DNA of 64,000 nt from Paenibacillus planticolens (GTDB lineage Bacteria > Bacillota > Bacilli > Paenibacillales > NBRC-103111), in the NCBI RefSeq assembly GCF_013141725.1, contig NZ_WHNZ01000015.1, positions 1-64,000 on the forward strand. The letters are read 5' to 3'. The position numbers and the translations under genes were made by a program. Below, in pieces: positions 35,673 to 44,115 of this stretch (position 1 is its first letter; every line of letters begins with the position of its first letter). The notes beneath the pieces are model-generated. The model saw only the letters and a list, made by a program, of their open reading frames with translations. It had not been told where the DNA came from and ran no database searches.

Positions 35673-36401
35673 ATGCCAAAAATAGCGGTCGTAACCGATT
35701 TTGACGGAACGTTGATGGAGCAGGACGTGGGGGATGAATTGATGCTCGCCATGGATGTGTTGACTCAGCCTCAAGTGGTGGAGGCCTCGCGGCTTTTTGG
35801 TGCGAAAAAGGCAGGTTCTCTGGCCTGGATCAACGCCGCTTACCCGTTGCTTGAGGGCCGGCAGGAGCAGGTAGACCGGGTGCTTGAGCGTGTGAGTTTA
35901 CGGGACGGGGCGCAGCGCTTTATCGATTTCTGTGAGCAGAAAGAAGTGCCGGTTACGGTGCTCAGCGACGGTATGCAATACTATATTGAGCGGATCTTAA
36001 GCCGCGAGCAAGTGAAGGTTAGTCAAGTGATCGCGAACCCGATAAATTATTTGCCGGACGGACAGTTTCAGTTTGGCGTGCAAAATTCGAATGAGGCGTG
36101 CAAATGGTGCGGCTGCTGCAAAGCAAGCGTTGTGAAGCAGTTAAAAGAGGATGGCTGGCAGGTCATTTATATCGGAGATGGCAGCAGCGATTACTATGGA
36201 TCCGGATTTGCCGATTGGATATTCGCCAGGGCTAGTCTTGCCGGGTATTTGATGGAGGAAGGGACGCTTTTTTACCCATTTGAAACTTTCCATGATATTT
36301 TGAACGTGCTAAGTTCAAACTGGGAACGCTATGCAAATGGCACAGCAGACCGCCGTTTAAGCGGAAGATTTCCCGCTGCATGTACGTTTCCCGAAGCTTA
36401 G
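35673..36401 (+). CDS. HAD-family phosphatase, MtnX-like
   Basis: 242 residues. HAD motif I DFDGTL at the start, motif II LSDGMQYY, Lys in the middle region, and motif III GDGSSDYYGSGFAD. A Cys-rich stretch CKWCGCC (~residues 146-152) matches the insert seen in MtnX-type 2-hydroxy-3-keto-5-methylthiopentenyl-1-phosphate phosphatases of Bacilli. No other methionine-salvage gene adjoins, so the exact substrate is open. ATG 35673 has AGGGAGG 8-9 bases upstream; 35664 directly abuts it. Confidence 0.78.
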   Translation: MPKIAVVTDFDGTLMEQDVGDELMLAMDVLTQPQVVEASRLFGAKKAGSLAWINAAYPLLEGRQEQVDRVLERVSLRDGAQRFIDFCEQKEVPVTVLSDGMQYYIERILSREQVKVSQVIANPINYLPDGQFQFGVQNSNEACKWCGCCKASVVKQLKEDGWQVIYIGDGSSDYYGSGFADWIFARASLAGYLMEEGTLFYPFETFHDILNVLSSNWERYANGTADRRLSGRFPAACTFPEA

Positions 36402-36457
36402 TTACCAGCTAAGGGATTGCGTGCAGCAGCCCCCTAGCCGACTGTGAATTCATGAGG

Positions 36458-36661
36458 TCAAGGCAAATGCCCTTTTAGAGTTTCGACAAGTTCATTTTGA
36501 ATATTTGCTTCGCTATGCTGCCATATGATTTCGAAAAGTACGCCTAACCCCGGCAATACCCGTTCTTCGCCGCCGATGGAGTCTTCAATAATTTCTTGAA
36601 GCTCATCATTGGATTTATTTTGGACTCTCTGGACGATGGCCTGTCTTAATGTGATATTCAT
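36458..36661 (-). CDS. sspI: Small acid-soluble spore protein SspI
   Basis: 67 residues, the SspI length. Sequence MNITLRQAIVQRVQNKS ... IGGEERVLPGLGVLFEIIWQ matches the conserved SspI pattern. SspI is a minor SASP made in the forespore under sigma-G. A possible Shine-Dalgarno (GAAAGGGAAGCGAGG) lies upstream on the minus strand. Confidence 0.95.
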   Translation of the reverse strand: MNITLRQAIVQRVQNKSNDELQEIIEDSIGGEERVLPGLGVLFEIIWQHSEANIQNELVETLKGHLP

Positions 36662-36779
36662 TCGTTCGTGGACCTCGCTTCCCTTTCGTTATCGATACTA
36701 ATATGCGCAAGTTGATGCCGGTTCATCCTTCGCATTTCACCACCTTTTCCTTGTAAAGTGAGCCTGCAGGCCGCGAGTA

Positions 36780-36788
36780 TGGTATAAT
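36780..36788 (+). promoter_or_regulatory. Extended -10 promoter of the ktrA-type gene
   Basis: TGGTATAAT: TGN extension and perfect TATAAT at 36783-36788, about 38 bases before the start codon. Confidence 0.5.
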
Positions 36789-36826
36789 TTTTAAATACAT
36801 TGGGAAACTGGAGGAAACGTCAACCT

Positions 36827-37486
36827 ATGAGAAAACAATTTGCCATTATCGGTATGGGAAGATTCGGGTCCAGCATTGCCAGAACGTTGTCACAATTAGA
36901 TTTTGAGGTTATGGCTATCGATTCTCGTGAAGAGACGGTTCAAGAAATTTCAGCCATTGTTACGCACGCGGTACAAGCGGATTCAACGGATGAGGAAGCA
37001 CTCAGAGCGCTCGGGATTCGTAATTTTGACGTTGTCGTGGTAGCGATTGGGGAGGATATTCAAGCTAGTATTTTGACTACTTTAATTCTTAAAGAAATGG
37101 GCATTCCTACGGTAGTTGTGAAAGCTGTGAACGATTTGCATGGCAAGGTGCTTAAGAAAATCGGCGCTGACAAGGTCGTTTATCCGGAAAGAGATATGGG
37201 GCAGCGCGTGGCGCATCACTTGATTTCCTCTAATATTGTTGATTATATAGAGTTGTCTGCGGATTACAGTATCGTGGAAATTCAAACTTCCCGCCATATG
37301 GTGGGCAAAAGCCTTAGAGAGCTTGATATTCGGGCCAAATACGGCTGCAATGTCATAGCCATTAAGCAAAATGATAAATTGATTATCCCGCCGAGCGCGG
37401 AAGAAATGCTTCGGTCCGATGATATTTTGGTCGTTGTCGGTAAAAATTCGAATCTTCAAACGTTTGAAGTGACTTTTGCAGAGTAG
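36827..37486 (+). CDS. ktrA: KtrA/KtrC-type potassium uptake regulator (RCK)
   Basis: 219 residues. RCK_N Rossmann domain: FAIIGMGRFGSSIARTL (residues ~5-21), acidic strand end VMAIDSRE, and VQADSTDEEALRALGI. RCK_C domain from ~residue 135 (VEIQTSRHMVGKSLRELDI). It gates a KtrB-type potassium channel in response to ATP/ADP; in Gram-positives the RCK_C domain is also a c-di-AMP receptor. No ktrB partner is adjacent, which suits the separate ktrC arrangement. ATG 36827 is 11-12 bases after GGAGG; no c-di-AMP riboswitch precedes it. Confidence 0.9.
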   Translation: MRKQFAIIGMGRFGSSIARTLSQLDFEVMAIDSREETVQEISAIVTHAVQADSTDEEALRALGIRNFDVVVVAIGEDIQASILTTLILKEMGIPTVVVKAVNDLHGKVLKKIGADKVVYPERDMGQRVAHHLISSNIVDYIELSADYSIVEIQTSRHMVGKSLRELDIRAKYGCNVIAIKQNDKLIIPPSAEEMLRSDDILVVVGKNSNLQTFEVTFAE

Positions 37487-37494
37487 GTATAAAA

Positions 37495-38289
37495 ATGACA
37501 CATACGGAAATCATGTCTGTTCAAAATGCCCGCGTGAAAGAATGGGCACAGCTTTTGGAGCGTAAGGGTAGAGATAAGCAGGGGAAGTATATCATTGAGG
37601 GCCATCATCTCGTGGAGGAAGCGCTGCATGCCGGAGCTTCCGTCGAAACGATTATCTATAGCTTGGAAAAAGGCGTACCGGGTGGTCTTGCGGATCTTGC
37701 CACGCCGGGCGCGGTGGAATGGGTCGGCGTCAGCCAGGCGGTTCTGGCGAAATGCACGGATACGCAAACGCCGCAAGGCGTGCTGGCTATCGTGGCTCGA
37801 CCGCAGCTCGGCATGGACGAGCTGCTCGCGGGCGAGCATGATCTTGTGGTGGTGCTGGACGGCGTTCAGGACCCCGGCAACCTCGGCACCATCATCCGCA
37901 GCGCGGATGCGGTAGGTGCCAAAGCGGTCGTGCTCGGCCGCGGCACGGTCGATCTGTACAATCCCAAGACGATCCGCTCGACGATGGGATCGATGTATCA
38001 TCTGCCGATTGTGGAGGCAGATTTGGGGCTGCTGCTGCCGCGCGCGCGTGAGCGCGGCGTGCGGCTGGTGACCACGAGCCTGCAGGCGCAGCGCTCGTGC
38101 TACGACACGGACCTGCGGCAGCCGACGTGGCTGATTCTCGGCAACGAGGGCCGGGGCGTGTCGCCGGAAGTCGCTGCGCAGTCGGATGTGCAGGTGATCA
38201 TCCCGATGCAGGGCAAGGCGGAGTCGCTGAACGTTGCGATGGCGGCGACGGTGCTGCTTTTTGAGGCTTCGCGGCAGCGGTTGATGTGA
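37495..38289 (+). CDS. TrmH/SpoU-family RNA 2'-O-methyltransferase
   Basis: 264 residues. N-terminal substrate-binding domain (residues ~1-95), then the SPOUT knot: VVLDGVQDPGNLGTIIRSAD (motif 1 with catalytic Arg), LILGNEGRGVS (motif 2) and IPMQGKAESLNVAMAATVLL (motif 3). It probably methylates a 23S rRNA ribose; relatives are YsgA/RlmB. It starts 8 bases after the ktrA-type gene and is likely co-transcribed. GC is higher in the second half. Confidence 0.9.
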   Translation: MTHTEIMSVQNARVKEWAQLLERKGRDKQGKYIIEGHHLVEEALHAGASVETIIYSLEKGVPGGLADLATPGAVEWVGVSQAVLAKCTDTQTPQGVLAIVARPQLGMDELLAGEHDLVVVLDGVQDPGNLGTIIRSADAVGAKAVVLGRGTVDLYNPKTIRSTMGSMYHLPIVEADLGLLLPRARERGVRLVTTSLQAQRSCYDTDLRQPTWLILGNEGRGVSPEVAAQSDVQVIIPMQGKAESLNVAMAATVLLFEASRQRLM

Positions 38290-38294
38290 CTGAT

Positions 38295-38326
38295 GAAGGG
38301 GTGAGCGAGAGCTTGCTCCTTTTTTC
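38295..38326 (+). terminator. Rho-independent terminator
   Basis: AAGGGGTGAGC pairs with GCTTGCTCCTT (three G-T pairs) around GAGA, followed by TTTTT. Confidence 0.75.
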
Positions 38327-38347
38327 ATCTGGAGACGGCCAATCTTA

Positions 38348-38560
38348 ATGCCTCGCAAACAGGTAGAGGGAGGGAACTACAGGGTGCTATTTTGCCCAAA
38401 ATAGCGCTTGAGGCGAGGAAACGGGAACTAGGGTCCGCTATTCCCCTATTCTGAACAGATATGAGGATGATTGAGGTGGAATAAGACCCTGTAGTTCTCC
38501 TTCCCCTCCGAAATTCCGCTTTTCGCCTGAAATAAGGGAATGGAGTTCCCTTCGTTAGGC
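38348..38560. repeat. Dispersed intergenic repeat, copy C
   Basis: Shares GGGAACTACAGGGTGCTATT, GGGAACTAGGGTCCGCTA, ATTGAGGTGGAATAAGACCC, CCGAAATTCCGCTTTTCGCC and AATAAGGGAATGGAGTTCCC with copies A and B. It sits between a terminator and the aldo/keto reductase promoter. Confidence 0.85.
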
Positions 38561-38588
38561 TGCGCCCCTCCTGTTGCCCGATATACCC

Positions 38589-38619
38589 TTGACTTGGAGT
38601 TAACTCCAAGGAGTAAACT
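38589..38619 (+). promoter_or_regulatory. MerR-type promoter with 19-bp spacer and palindrome
   Basis: TTGACT (38589-38594) and TAAACT (38614-38619) are 19 bases apart, the over-long spacer typical of MerR-controlled promoters. The spacer region holds a perfect 18-bp palindrome, CTTGGAGTTAACTCCAAG (38593-38610). The MerR-type gene at 39672 is the obvious regulator. Confidence 0.88.
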
Positions 38620-38664
38620 ACAGACGAAGGCAAAAATACCGAGTGGAAAGTGAGGAACAATCGA

Positions 38665-39645
38665 ATGCAATATGTGAAACTTGGCAATACGGGCTTGGAT
38701 GTATCTCGGCTTTGTCTTGGTTGTATGAGCTTTGGTGTAGCAGAGCGGTGGGTTCATCCCTGGGTACTTGATGAAGAGCGAAGCCGCCCTATTATAAAAC
38801 AAGCTCTTGAGCTTGGCATCAATTTTTTTGATACGGCGAATGTGTATGCAGACGGAACAAGCGAGGAAATTGTCGGACGAGCTCTGAAGGATTATGCTAA
38901 TCGTGATGAAATTGTCCTCGCGACAAAAGTTCATTTCCGTATGCACCAAGGTCCGAATGGCGCCGGTCTTTCCCGGAAGGCAATCATGAGTGAAATTGAT
39001 AAGAGTCTTAAGCGATTAGGAACAGACTATGTAGACCTTTATCAAATTCATCGCTGGGATTACAATACGCCTATTGAAGAAACGATGGAAGCGCTGCATG
39101 ATGTTGTGAAGGCTGGGAAGGCCAGATACATCGGCGCTTCTGCCATGTACGCTTGGCAGTTCCTAAAGGCATTGCATACAGCTGAAAAAAACGGGTGGAC
39201 TCGATTTGTGTCCATGCAGAATCATTTAAACCTCATCTACCGTGAAGAAGAGAGGGAGATGCTGCCGCTTTGCAAGGCGGAGAAAATCGGTGTGATCCCT
39301 TATAGCCCGCTTGCATCAGGAAGATTGACGCGCGATTGGTCTGAATCAACGCATCGTTCCGAAACCGATCAAGTGCAGAAGTCTAAATACGATGCGACTG
39401 CAAGTACGGATCGATTGATTGTGGAGCGTGTTGCAGGCATAGCGGAAAAACGCGGCGTTCCCCGCGCTCAAATCGCACTTGCCTGGCTGCTGCAGAAAGA
39501 ACCGGTAACAGCTCCCATTATCGGTGCTACGAAAATGTCCAATCTCGATGATGCAGCAGCTGCCCTTTCGATTACGTTAACATCCGAAGAAATTGCATCG
39601 CTGGAAGAGCCGTATGTTCCCCACGCGGTAATCGGTGCAGTTTGA
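38665..39645 (+). CDS. Aldo/keto reductase
   Basis: 326 residues, (beta/alpha)8 barrel. The catalytic tetrad is visible: Asp and Tyr in FFDTANVYADGTSE, Lys in VLATKVHF and His in DLYQIHRWD. NADPH-binding end: APIIGATKMSNLDDAAAAL. YdhF/YghZ-like open-chain aldehyde reductases are the nearest type. ATG 38665 with TGAGGA upstream is preferred over GTG 38650. It is driven by the MerR-type promoter and followed by an AdhR-like gene, so it probably detoxifies reactive aldehydes. Confidence 0.92.
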   Translation: MQYVKLGNTGLDVSRLCLGCMSFGVAERWVHPWVLDEERSRPIIKQALELGINFFDTANVYADGTSEEIVGRALKDYANRDEIVLATKVHFRMHQGPNGAGLSRKAIMSEIDKSLKRLGTDYVDLYQIHRWDYNTPIEETMEALHDVVKAGKARYIGASAMYAWQFLKALHTAEKNGWTRFVSMQNHLNLIYREEEREMLPLCKAEKIGVIPYSPLASGRLTRDWSESTHRSETDQVQKSKYDATASTDRLIVERVAGIAEKRGVPRAQIALAWLLQKEPVTAPIIGATKMSNLDDAAAALSITLTSEEIASLEEPYVPHAVIGAV

Positions 39646-39671
39646 TAATCTGAAATTGGAGTTGAATCGGC

Positions 39672-40082
39672 ATGTTGATAGCAGAAGTAAGTGAAAAATT
39701 TGATTTGTCACACGATACACTCCGCTATTATGAACGAATCGGCCTTATTCCACGTGTAAACCGTAATAAAAGCGGAATTAGGGATTATACCGAAGAAGAC
39801 TGCAGGTGGGTTGAATTTATAAAATGCATGCGAGGCGTAGGTCTTCCAATTGAAATTTTGATTGAGTATGTCGGGTTGTTTCAGCAAGGTGATGGGACCA
39901 TGGAGGCTAGAAAAGAACTGCTAAACGAGCAGCGCAAGCAGCTCATCATCAGAATGGAAGATATGAAGAAAGTGTTGGAACGGCTAGATGATAAAATTGT
40001 CAGATATGAACAGACTATAGTTGAAAAAGAAAAAACATTGAGTAGAATGGTTGTAAACGCTCATTCTTCTATTGACAAATAA
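39672..40082 (+). CDS. MerR-family regulator, AdhR-like
   Basis: 136 residues. Winged HTH (residues ~1-70, SEKFDLSHDTLRYYERIGLIP) and a C-terminal dimer helix (~82-120). Cys44 and Cys52 lie in the DNA-binding half; Cys52 matches the position of the electrophile-sensing Cys of B. subtilis AdhR, which answers formaldehyde and methylglyoxal. It is the second gene of the operon behind the palindromic MerR-type promoter, 26 bases after the reductase, so the loop is autoregulatory. Confidence 0.88.
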   Translation: MLIAEVSEKFDLSHDTLRYYERIGLIPRVNRNKSGIRDYTEEDCRWVEFIKCMRGVGLPIEILIEYVGLFQQGDGTMEARKELLNEQRKQLIIRMEDMKKVLERLDDKIVRYEQTIVEKEKTLSRMVVNAHSSIDK

Positions 40083-40116
40083 ATGTACTTAGCAGTACAA
40101 AGGATCTGAACCTCCC

Positions 40117-40147
40117 AAAGCTCTCGTTTAATATGGAGAGCTTTTTT
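40117..40147 (+). terminator. Rho-independent terminator
   Basis: AAAGCTCTC pairs with GAGAGCTTT with a ten-base loop, followed by a T run. Confidence 0.85.
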
Positions 40148-40187
40148 GTGTTTTAGCATTGAAATTTTTAAGTTCTAGGAGGAAGTC

Positions 40188-40892
40188 ATGGAAACTTTAT
40201 ATCGAAACGAAGTGCTCATTGTTGAAGACGATGACAATATTAGACGTTTTGTAGCGATTAATTTAGACAGAGCAGGATTTAAAGTCACCGAAGCTGCTTT
40301 AGGAGAACAGGCTTTGAAGAGCCTCGCTATAAGTCGGCCCGATGTTGTCGTTCTGGACATTATGCTGCCCGATATGGATGGGTTTGATTTTTGCAGGAAG
40401 CTAAGAGAAATCGATTCGGACATCGTCATTGTTTTTCTGACTGCACGTACACAAGATTTGGATAAGATTCGGGGGCTTGAGCTTGGTGCTGACGATTACA
40501 TTGTAAAGCCTTTTAATCCGTTAGAGCTCGTAGCAAGAATCAGAACGGTATTGCGCCGTACCCAGAAAGTGGCGGAACCACAAAGAAAAATACTTCAAGC
40601 CGGCTCGATCCGCCTAGATTTGGATGCGAAGCTGTTATTTAAACATGACTGTGTCATTGAAGTAACACCGAAGGAATATCAAATGGTGAAAACCTTTATG
40701 GATAACCCTGATAAAGCTTTATCCAGAAATGAGCTATTGAACCTTGTTTGGGGAGAAGATTTTATGGGTGATACCAAAACCGTAGATGTTCATGTTCGAA
40801 AACTAAGGGAAAAAATTGAAGATGATTGCTCCAAGCCGAAGTTGATCGAAACGGTGTGGGGATTGGGGTACCGCTGGAAACAGGAGGTTTGA
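40188..40892 (+). CDS. OmpR/PhoB-family response regulator
   Basis: 234 residues. Receiver with the acidic cluster E13-D16, phospho-acceptor D57 (VVVLDIMLPD), T in FLTAR and K in IVKPFNP; winged HTH at the end (ETVWGLGYRW). TAGGAGGAAG ribosome site. First of six co-directional, tightly spaced genes: regulator, kinase, lipoprotein, SEDS protein, MgtE, UppP. The kinase starts 5 bases after its stop. Confidence 0.93.
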   Translation: METLYRNEVLIVEDDDNIRRFVAINLDRAGFKVTEAALGEQALKSLAISRPDVVVLDIMLPDMDGFDFCRKLREIDSDIVIVFLTARTQDLDKIRGLELGADDYIVKPFNPLELVARIRTVLRRTQKVAEPQRKILQAGSIRLDLDAKLLFKHDCVIEVTPKEYQMVKTFMDNPDKALSRNELLNLVWGEDFMGDTKTVDVHVRKLREKIEDDCSKPKLIETVWGLGYRWKQEV

Positions 40893-40896
40893 AGGG

Positions 40897-42279
40897 GTGA
40901 GTATTCAAAAAAGAGTAGTAGGAAGCTATTTCGTTATTATTCTAATTACGGTTGCCATTCTGGAATGTATGCTGATTGCTTTGGTGAACTTTTATTATTT
41001 TCACAATGTTGAACGCATCCTGATGAATCAAGCAGAGCTGTCCGCTTCTTTTTATCATCAATATTTTGCTGACGAAGATTTAGAGAAGCAGTCGGAACGC
41101 CTTTTGAGTGGATTTTCTCATAATTCCGCCGCGCAAGTCCAAATTATAAGTTCAACCGGACAACTTCTTCAAGACTCAACCGGACTTCTTACCAGTGAGA
41201 ATATGCTCGAATATCAGGATGTGCAAGAGGCGTGCAGCGGAAAGGCCGGGACGTGGAGAGGCAATAACTCGTCAACCAACGAAGATATATTAGCGGTATC
41301 TTACCCGCTGCAAGCCAAGGATCGTACCGTGGGTGTTGTCAGGTTTGTGACCTCTTTAACGGAAACGGTGAAGACGGTTAACCAAGTTTCTGCGATCTTT
41401 ATTGCAGTCGGACTTCTCGTTATTTTCATTGTAGCCATTCCCGGTATCTTTCTATCAAGAACGATTACGAGTTCAATCACGGAGCTTGAGCTGGCTGCAC
41501 AAAAGATGGCGGAAGGGGACTTTTCCATAAAAGCTAATAAACGTTATCGGGACGAGCTTGGAGCGTTGGCAGATACATTCAATTCAATGGCGGCTAGGCT
41601 ACGGCAAAATGAACAGATAAAAAACGATTTCATATCATCGGTTTCTCATGAGCTTCGTACGCCGTTAACGTCTATCAAAGGCTGGGTCGTAACCTTGCAT
41701 TCGAGTGAGGGGGATGACAAGGCCATGCTTAAAGACGGACTTGAAATTATCGATACGGAAACGGACAGGTTAACCCGGATGGTAGATGAGCTGCTTGATT
41801 TTGCTAAATTGGACAACGGACGAATTGCCCTATCCTTTGCGCCGGTTCAGATTCAAGAATTACTTGGGCATATAGGAAAACAGCTTGCTCCCAGAGCAGC
41901 CCGGCAGAGCATTTCGTTAGACTTAGATATTGACGATACACTCCCTATCATTCAGGGCGACGAAAATCGGTTGAAACAGGTGTTAATTAATCTGATCGAC
42001 AACTCACTAAAATTCACGGGACCAAATGGCAGCATTAAGATGTACGCTTACTCGAATCAACAGCAAATCATCATTGCCGTGGAGGATACGGGTTCGGGTA
42101 TCGCGGAACAGGACTTGGCGAACGTATTTCAAAAGTTCTACAAAGGTAACATCCATGGAACCGGAAGCGGTTTGGGGTTATCCATATCCGAACAAATCAT
42201 TAAATTGCACCACGGACAATTGAAAATTACCAGTAAGCTTGGAAAAGGAACGAGAGTTGAGATTTATCTTCCGAAATAA
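40897..42279 (+). CDS. Sensor histidine kinase with extracellular domain
   Basis: 460 residues. TM1 ~10-32, extracytoplasmic sensor ~33-163, TM2 ~164-186, HAMP ~187-240, HisKA with H251 (SSVSHELRTPLTSIKGW), then N-box (VLINLIDNSLKFT), DTGSGI and GSGLGLSI. The PhoR/WalK-like layout but without PAS. GTG start with AGGAGG 9 bases upstream. Signal unknown; downstream genes suggest cell-wall or lipid-carrier status. Confidence 0.93.
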   Translation: MSIQKRVVGSYFVIILITVAILECMLIALVNFYYFHNVERILMNQAELSASFYHQYFADEDLEKQSERLLSGFSHNSAAQVQIISSTGQLLQDSTGLLTSENMLEYQDVQEACSGKAGTWRGNNSSTNEDILAVSYPLQAKDRTVGVVRFVTSLTETVKTVNQVSAIFIAVGLLVIFIVAIPGIFLSRTITSSITELELAAQKMAEGDFSIKANKRYRDELGALADTFNSMAARLRQNEQIKNDFISSVSHELRTPLTSIKGWVVTLHSSEGDDKAMLKDGLEIIDTETDRLTRMVDELLDFAKLDNGRIALSFAPVQIQELLGHIGKQLAPRAARQSISLDLDIDDTLPIIQGDENRLKQVLINLIDNSLKFTGPNGSIKMYAYSNQQQIIIAVEDTGSGIAEQDLANVFQKFYKGNIHGTGSGLGLSISEQIIKLHHGQLKITSKLGKGTRVEIYLPK

Positions 42280-42371
42280 AGGGGATTAATTTTTACTTTT
42301 TCATAACCTTTTATTTTCCCTAAAAATATAAAATGGAACAGTACAATGATTTTCAAGGAGCAGAGAAGCGA

Positions 42372-42923
42372 ATGTTCAGTAAATGGATTTGTACAGGGCT
42401 CATAACAATCTCATTATTGTGGATTAGCGGGTGTGGCATGCCTTCAACGCCCATGGATTTAATAAAATCTCCTTCCTCAGAAGTGAATATACAAAAGGAT
42501 AATTTTAGTGCAATTCTCCAAAATTTATTGCCTAAAGGCGCCCGACTGTTAGCACCGGACGGCGGGAATACGGGCAGCGGCATTTTGTTCGGGGATGTGG
42601 ATGGAGACGGCATCGATGAGGCAATGGTTGTTTATGAGGAGAATGTCACCAAGGACAAAATGCTTAAAGCGGCATTGCTGAAGCAGCATAACGAAGAGTG
42701 GCGAATCATTTGGGATGCAAAAGGTTTTGGTTATGGTTTGGATTACGCCGGATTGTCGGATGTTACGAATGACGGTCGACCCGAGATCATTCTGGGATGG
42801 TCCTTAGGCGCGGGAGAAAACGGATTGGATATCTATGAATGGAATAACGATACATTAAAGCTATGGACCAAGAAAGGGTATCAAGGACAACTTGATTTGG
42901 ATAAAATTGCTAAGAAAATGTGA
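42372..42923 (+). CDS. Lipoprotein with DxDxDG repeats
   Basis: 183 residues from ATG 42372. A lipoprotein signal ends in the lipobox WISGC (Cys ~20), so it is anchored outside the membrane. FGDVDGDGIDEAMVV and LSDVTNDGRPEIILGW are FG-GAP/VCBS-type repeats with calcium-binding D-x-D-x-D-G loops, suggesting a small beta-propeller-like fragment. A longer frame back to 42333 would bury the signal peptide. Its place right after the kinase suggests an extracellular accessory sensor, which is inference. Confidence 0.75.
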   Translation: MFSKWICTGLITISLLWISGCGMPSTPMDLIKSPSSEVNIQKDNFSAILQNLLPKGARLLAPDGGNTGSGILFGDVDGDGIDEAMVVYEENVTKDKMLKAALLKQHNEEWRIIWDAKGFGYGLDYAGLSDVTNDGRPEIILGWSLGAGENGLDIYEWNNDTLKLWTKKGYQGQLDLDKIAKKM

Positions 42924-42960
42924 AATACAAGGAAACGGTTAATATGGAGGGTTTCATGAT

Positions 42961-44115
42961 TTGAATCGTAAATTAAGAGGCCGTCCGGATTTTTTGCTTC
43001 TGTTTTTAACTGTTTTACTGGTCGCCTTTGGCCTGGTCATGATTTTTAGCGCTAGTTCGCCCAAGGCTATCTTTACCCATGATAACAGCTGGCATTACGT
43101 GCTAAAACAGGGCATATTTGCTGGAGTCGGATTATTTTTAATGCTCATTTTTATGAATATCCCTTATTCCATTTGGAAAAAAGCTGGCCCAGGCATGATA
43201 CTTTTCTCGTTTTTGCTGCTTGTTTTAGTTTTACTCGTAGGTACGAACATTAACGGAGCAAAACGATGGTTTGTGCTGGGCGGGCTTAACATACAACCGG
43301 CTGAATTCACGAAATTATCCATTATTGTGTATTTATCCACTTTGATCAGCAAAAAAGGCGAGGAGATCCGATCTTTTAAAAAAGGATTGCTTCCTTTGTT
43401 AATCATGGTCGGTTTAATTATTTCTCTGATCATGATGCAGCCTGATTTCGGCACCGTGCTCATTTTGGCATTTATTGCAGGCACGATCATTATGATCGGC
43501 GGCGTAGATTTGCGCCATCTGTTTATGCTGGGTCTGGGGCTTGTCCCGATGTTTATTTATCTTGCGATAAGTCAAAGTTACCGACTCAAGCGGATTCATT
43601 CTTTTTTAAATCCATTCGAAAATCAGTCCGATTCAGGGTACCAGCTCATTCAGTCCCTTTATGCGTTAGGACATGGGGGCCTAACGGGGACAGGACTAGG
43701 GCGAAGCGTTCAGAAGCTTTTTTATTTGCCGGAAGCGCATACGGACTTTATTTTTGCTGTTATCGGAGAGGAATTAGGGATTGTCGGCACTACGTTGTTT
43801 TTCATCGTTTTCTTTCTGTTTTTCTGGCGAGGATTTGCGGCGGCAATTCAAAGCAACGATCCATTTGGCATGATGCTGGGAATGGGATTGATATCGATGA
43901 TCGGTATTCAATTCCTGCTGAACCTTGGGGCTGCAACCGGCAGCTTGCCTGTCACAGGGGTACCGCTTCCATTTATCAGTTATGGCGGATCGTCCTTGGT
44001 TCTATGCATGGCAAGCACTGGAATTTTATTAGGTATATCAAGGGATAATAATCGTAGGCAAAAGGAAGAGCTCCTCCATTCACATCATCATAACCGAAGG
44101 AGTACATCTGCATGA
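42961..44115 (+). CDS. SEDS-family peptidoglycan glycosyltransferase (FtsW/RodA/SpoVE)
   Basis: 384 residues with about ten membrane helices. SEDS hallmarks: NGAKRWF ... QPAEFTKL, QPDFGTVL, the catalytic loop HTDFIFAVIGEELG with the essential Asp, and GVPLPFISYGGSSL. It polymerises lipid II into glycan strands. TTG start at 42961 has GGAGGG 8 bases upstream; the nearby ATG at 42957 is out of frame and stops at once. No cognate class B PBP is adjacent. It overlaps mgtE by ATGA. Confidence 0.92.
   Translation: MNRKLRGRPDFLLLFLTVLLVAFGLVMIFSASSPKAIFTHDNSWHYVLKQGIFAGVGLFLMLIFMNIPYSIWKKAGPGMILFSFLLLVLVLLVGTNINGAKRWFVLGGLNIQPAEFTKLSIIVYLSTLISKKGEEIRSFKKGLLPLLIMVGLIISLIMMQPDFGTVLILAFIAGTIIMIGGVDLRHLFMLGLGLVPMFIYLAISQSYRLKRIHSFLNPFENQSDSGYQLIQSLYALGHGGLTGTGLGRSVQKLFYLPEAHTDFIFAVIGEELGIVGTTLFFIVFFLFFWRGFAAAIQSNDPFGMMLGMGLISMIGIQFLLNLGAATGSLPVTGVPLPFISYGGSSLVLCMASTGILLGISRDNNRRQKEELLHSHHHNRRSTSA

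Noticed and set aside
37456-38358. 300-codon minus-strand frame opposite the TrmH-family gene
   Set aside because: Composition is Arg/His-rich as expected for an antisense shadow; the plus-strand gene has all three SPOUT motifs.
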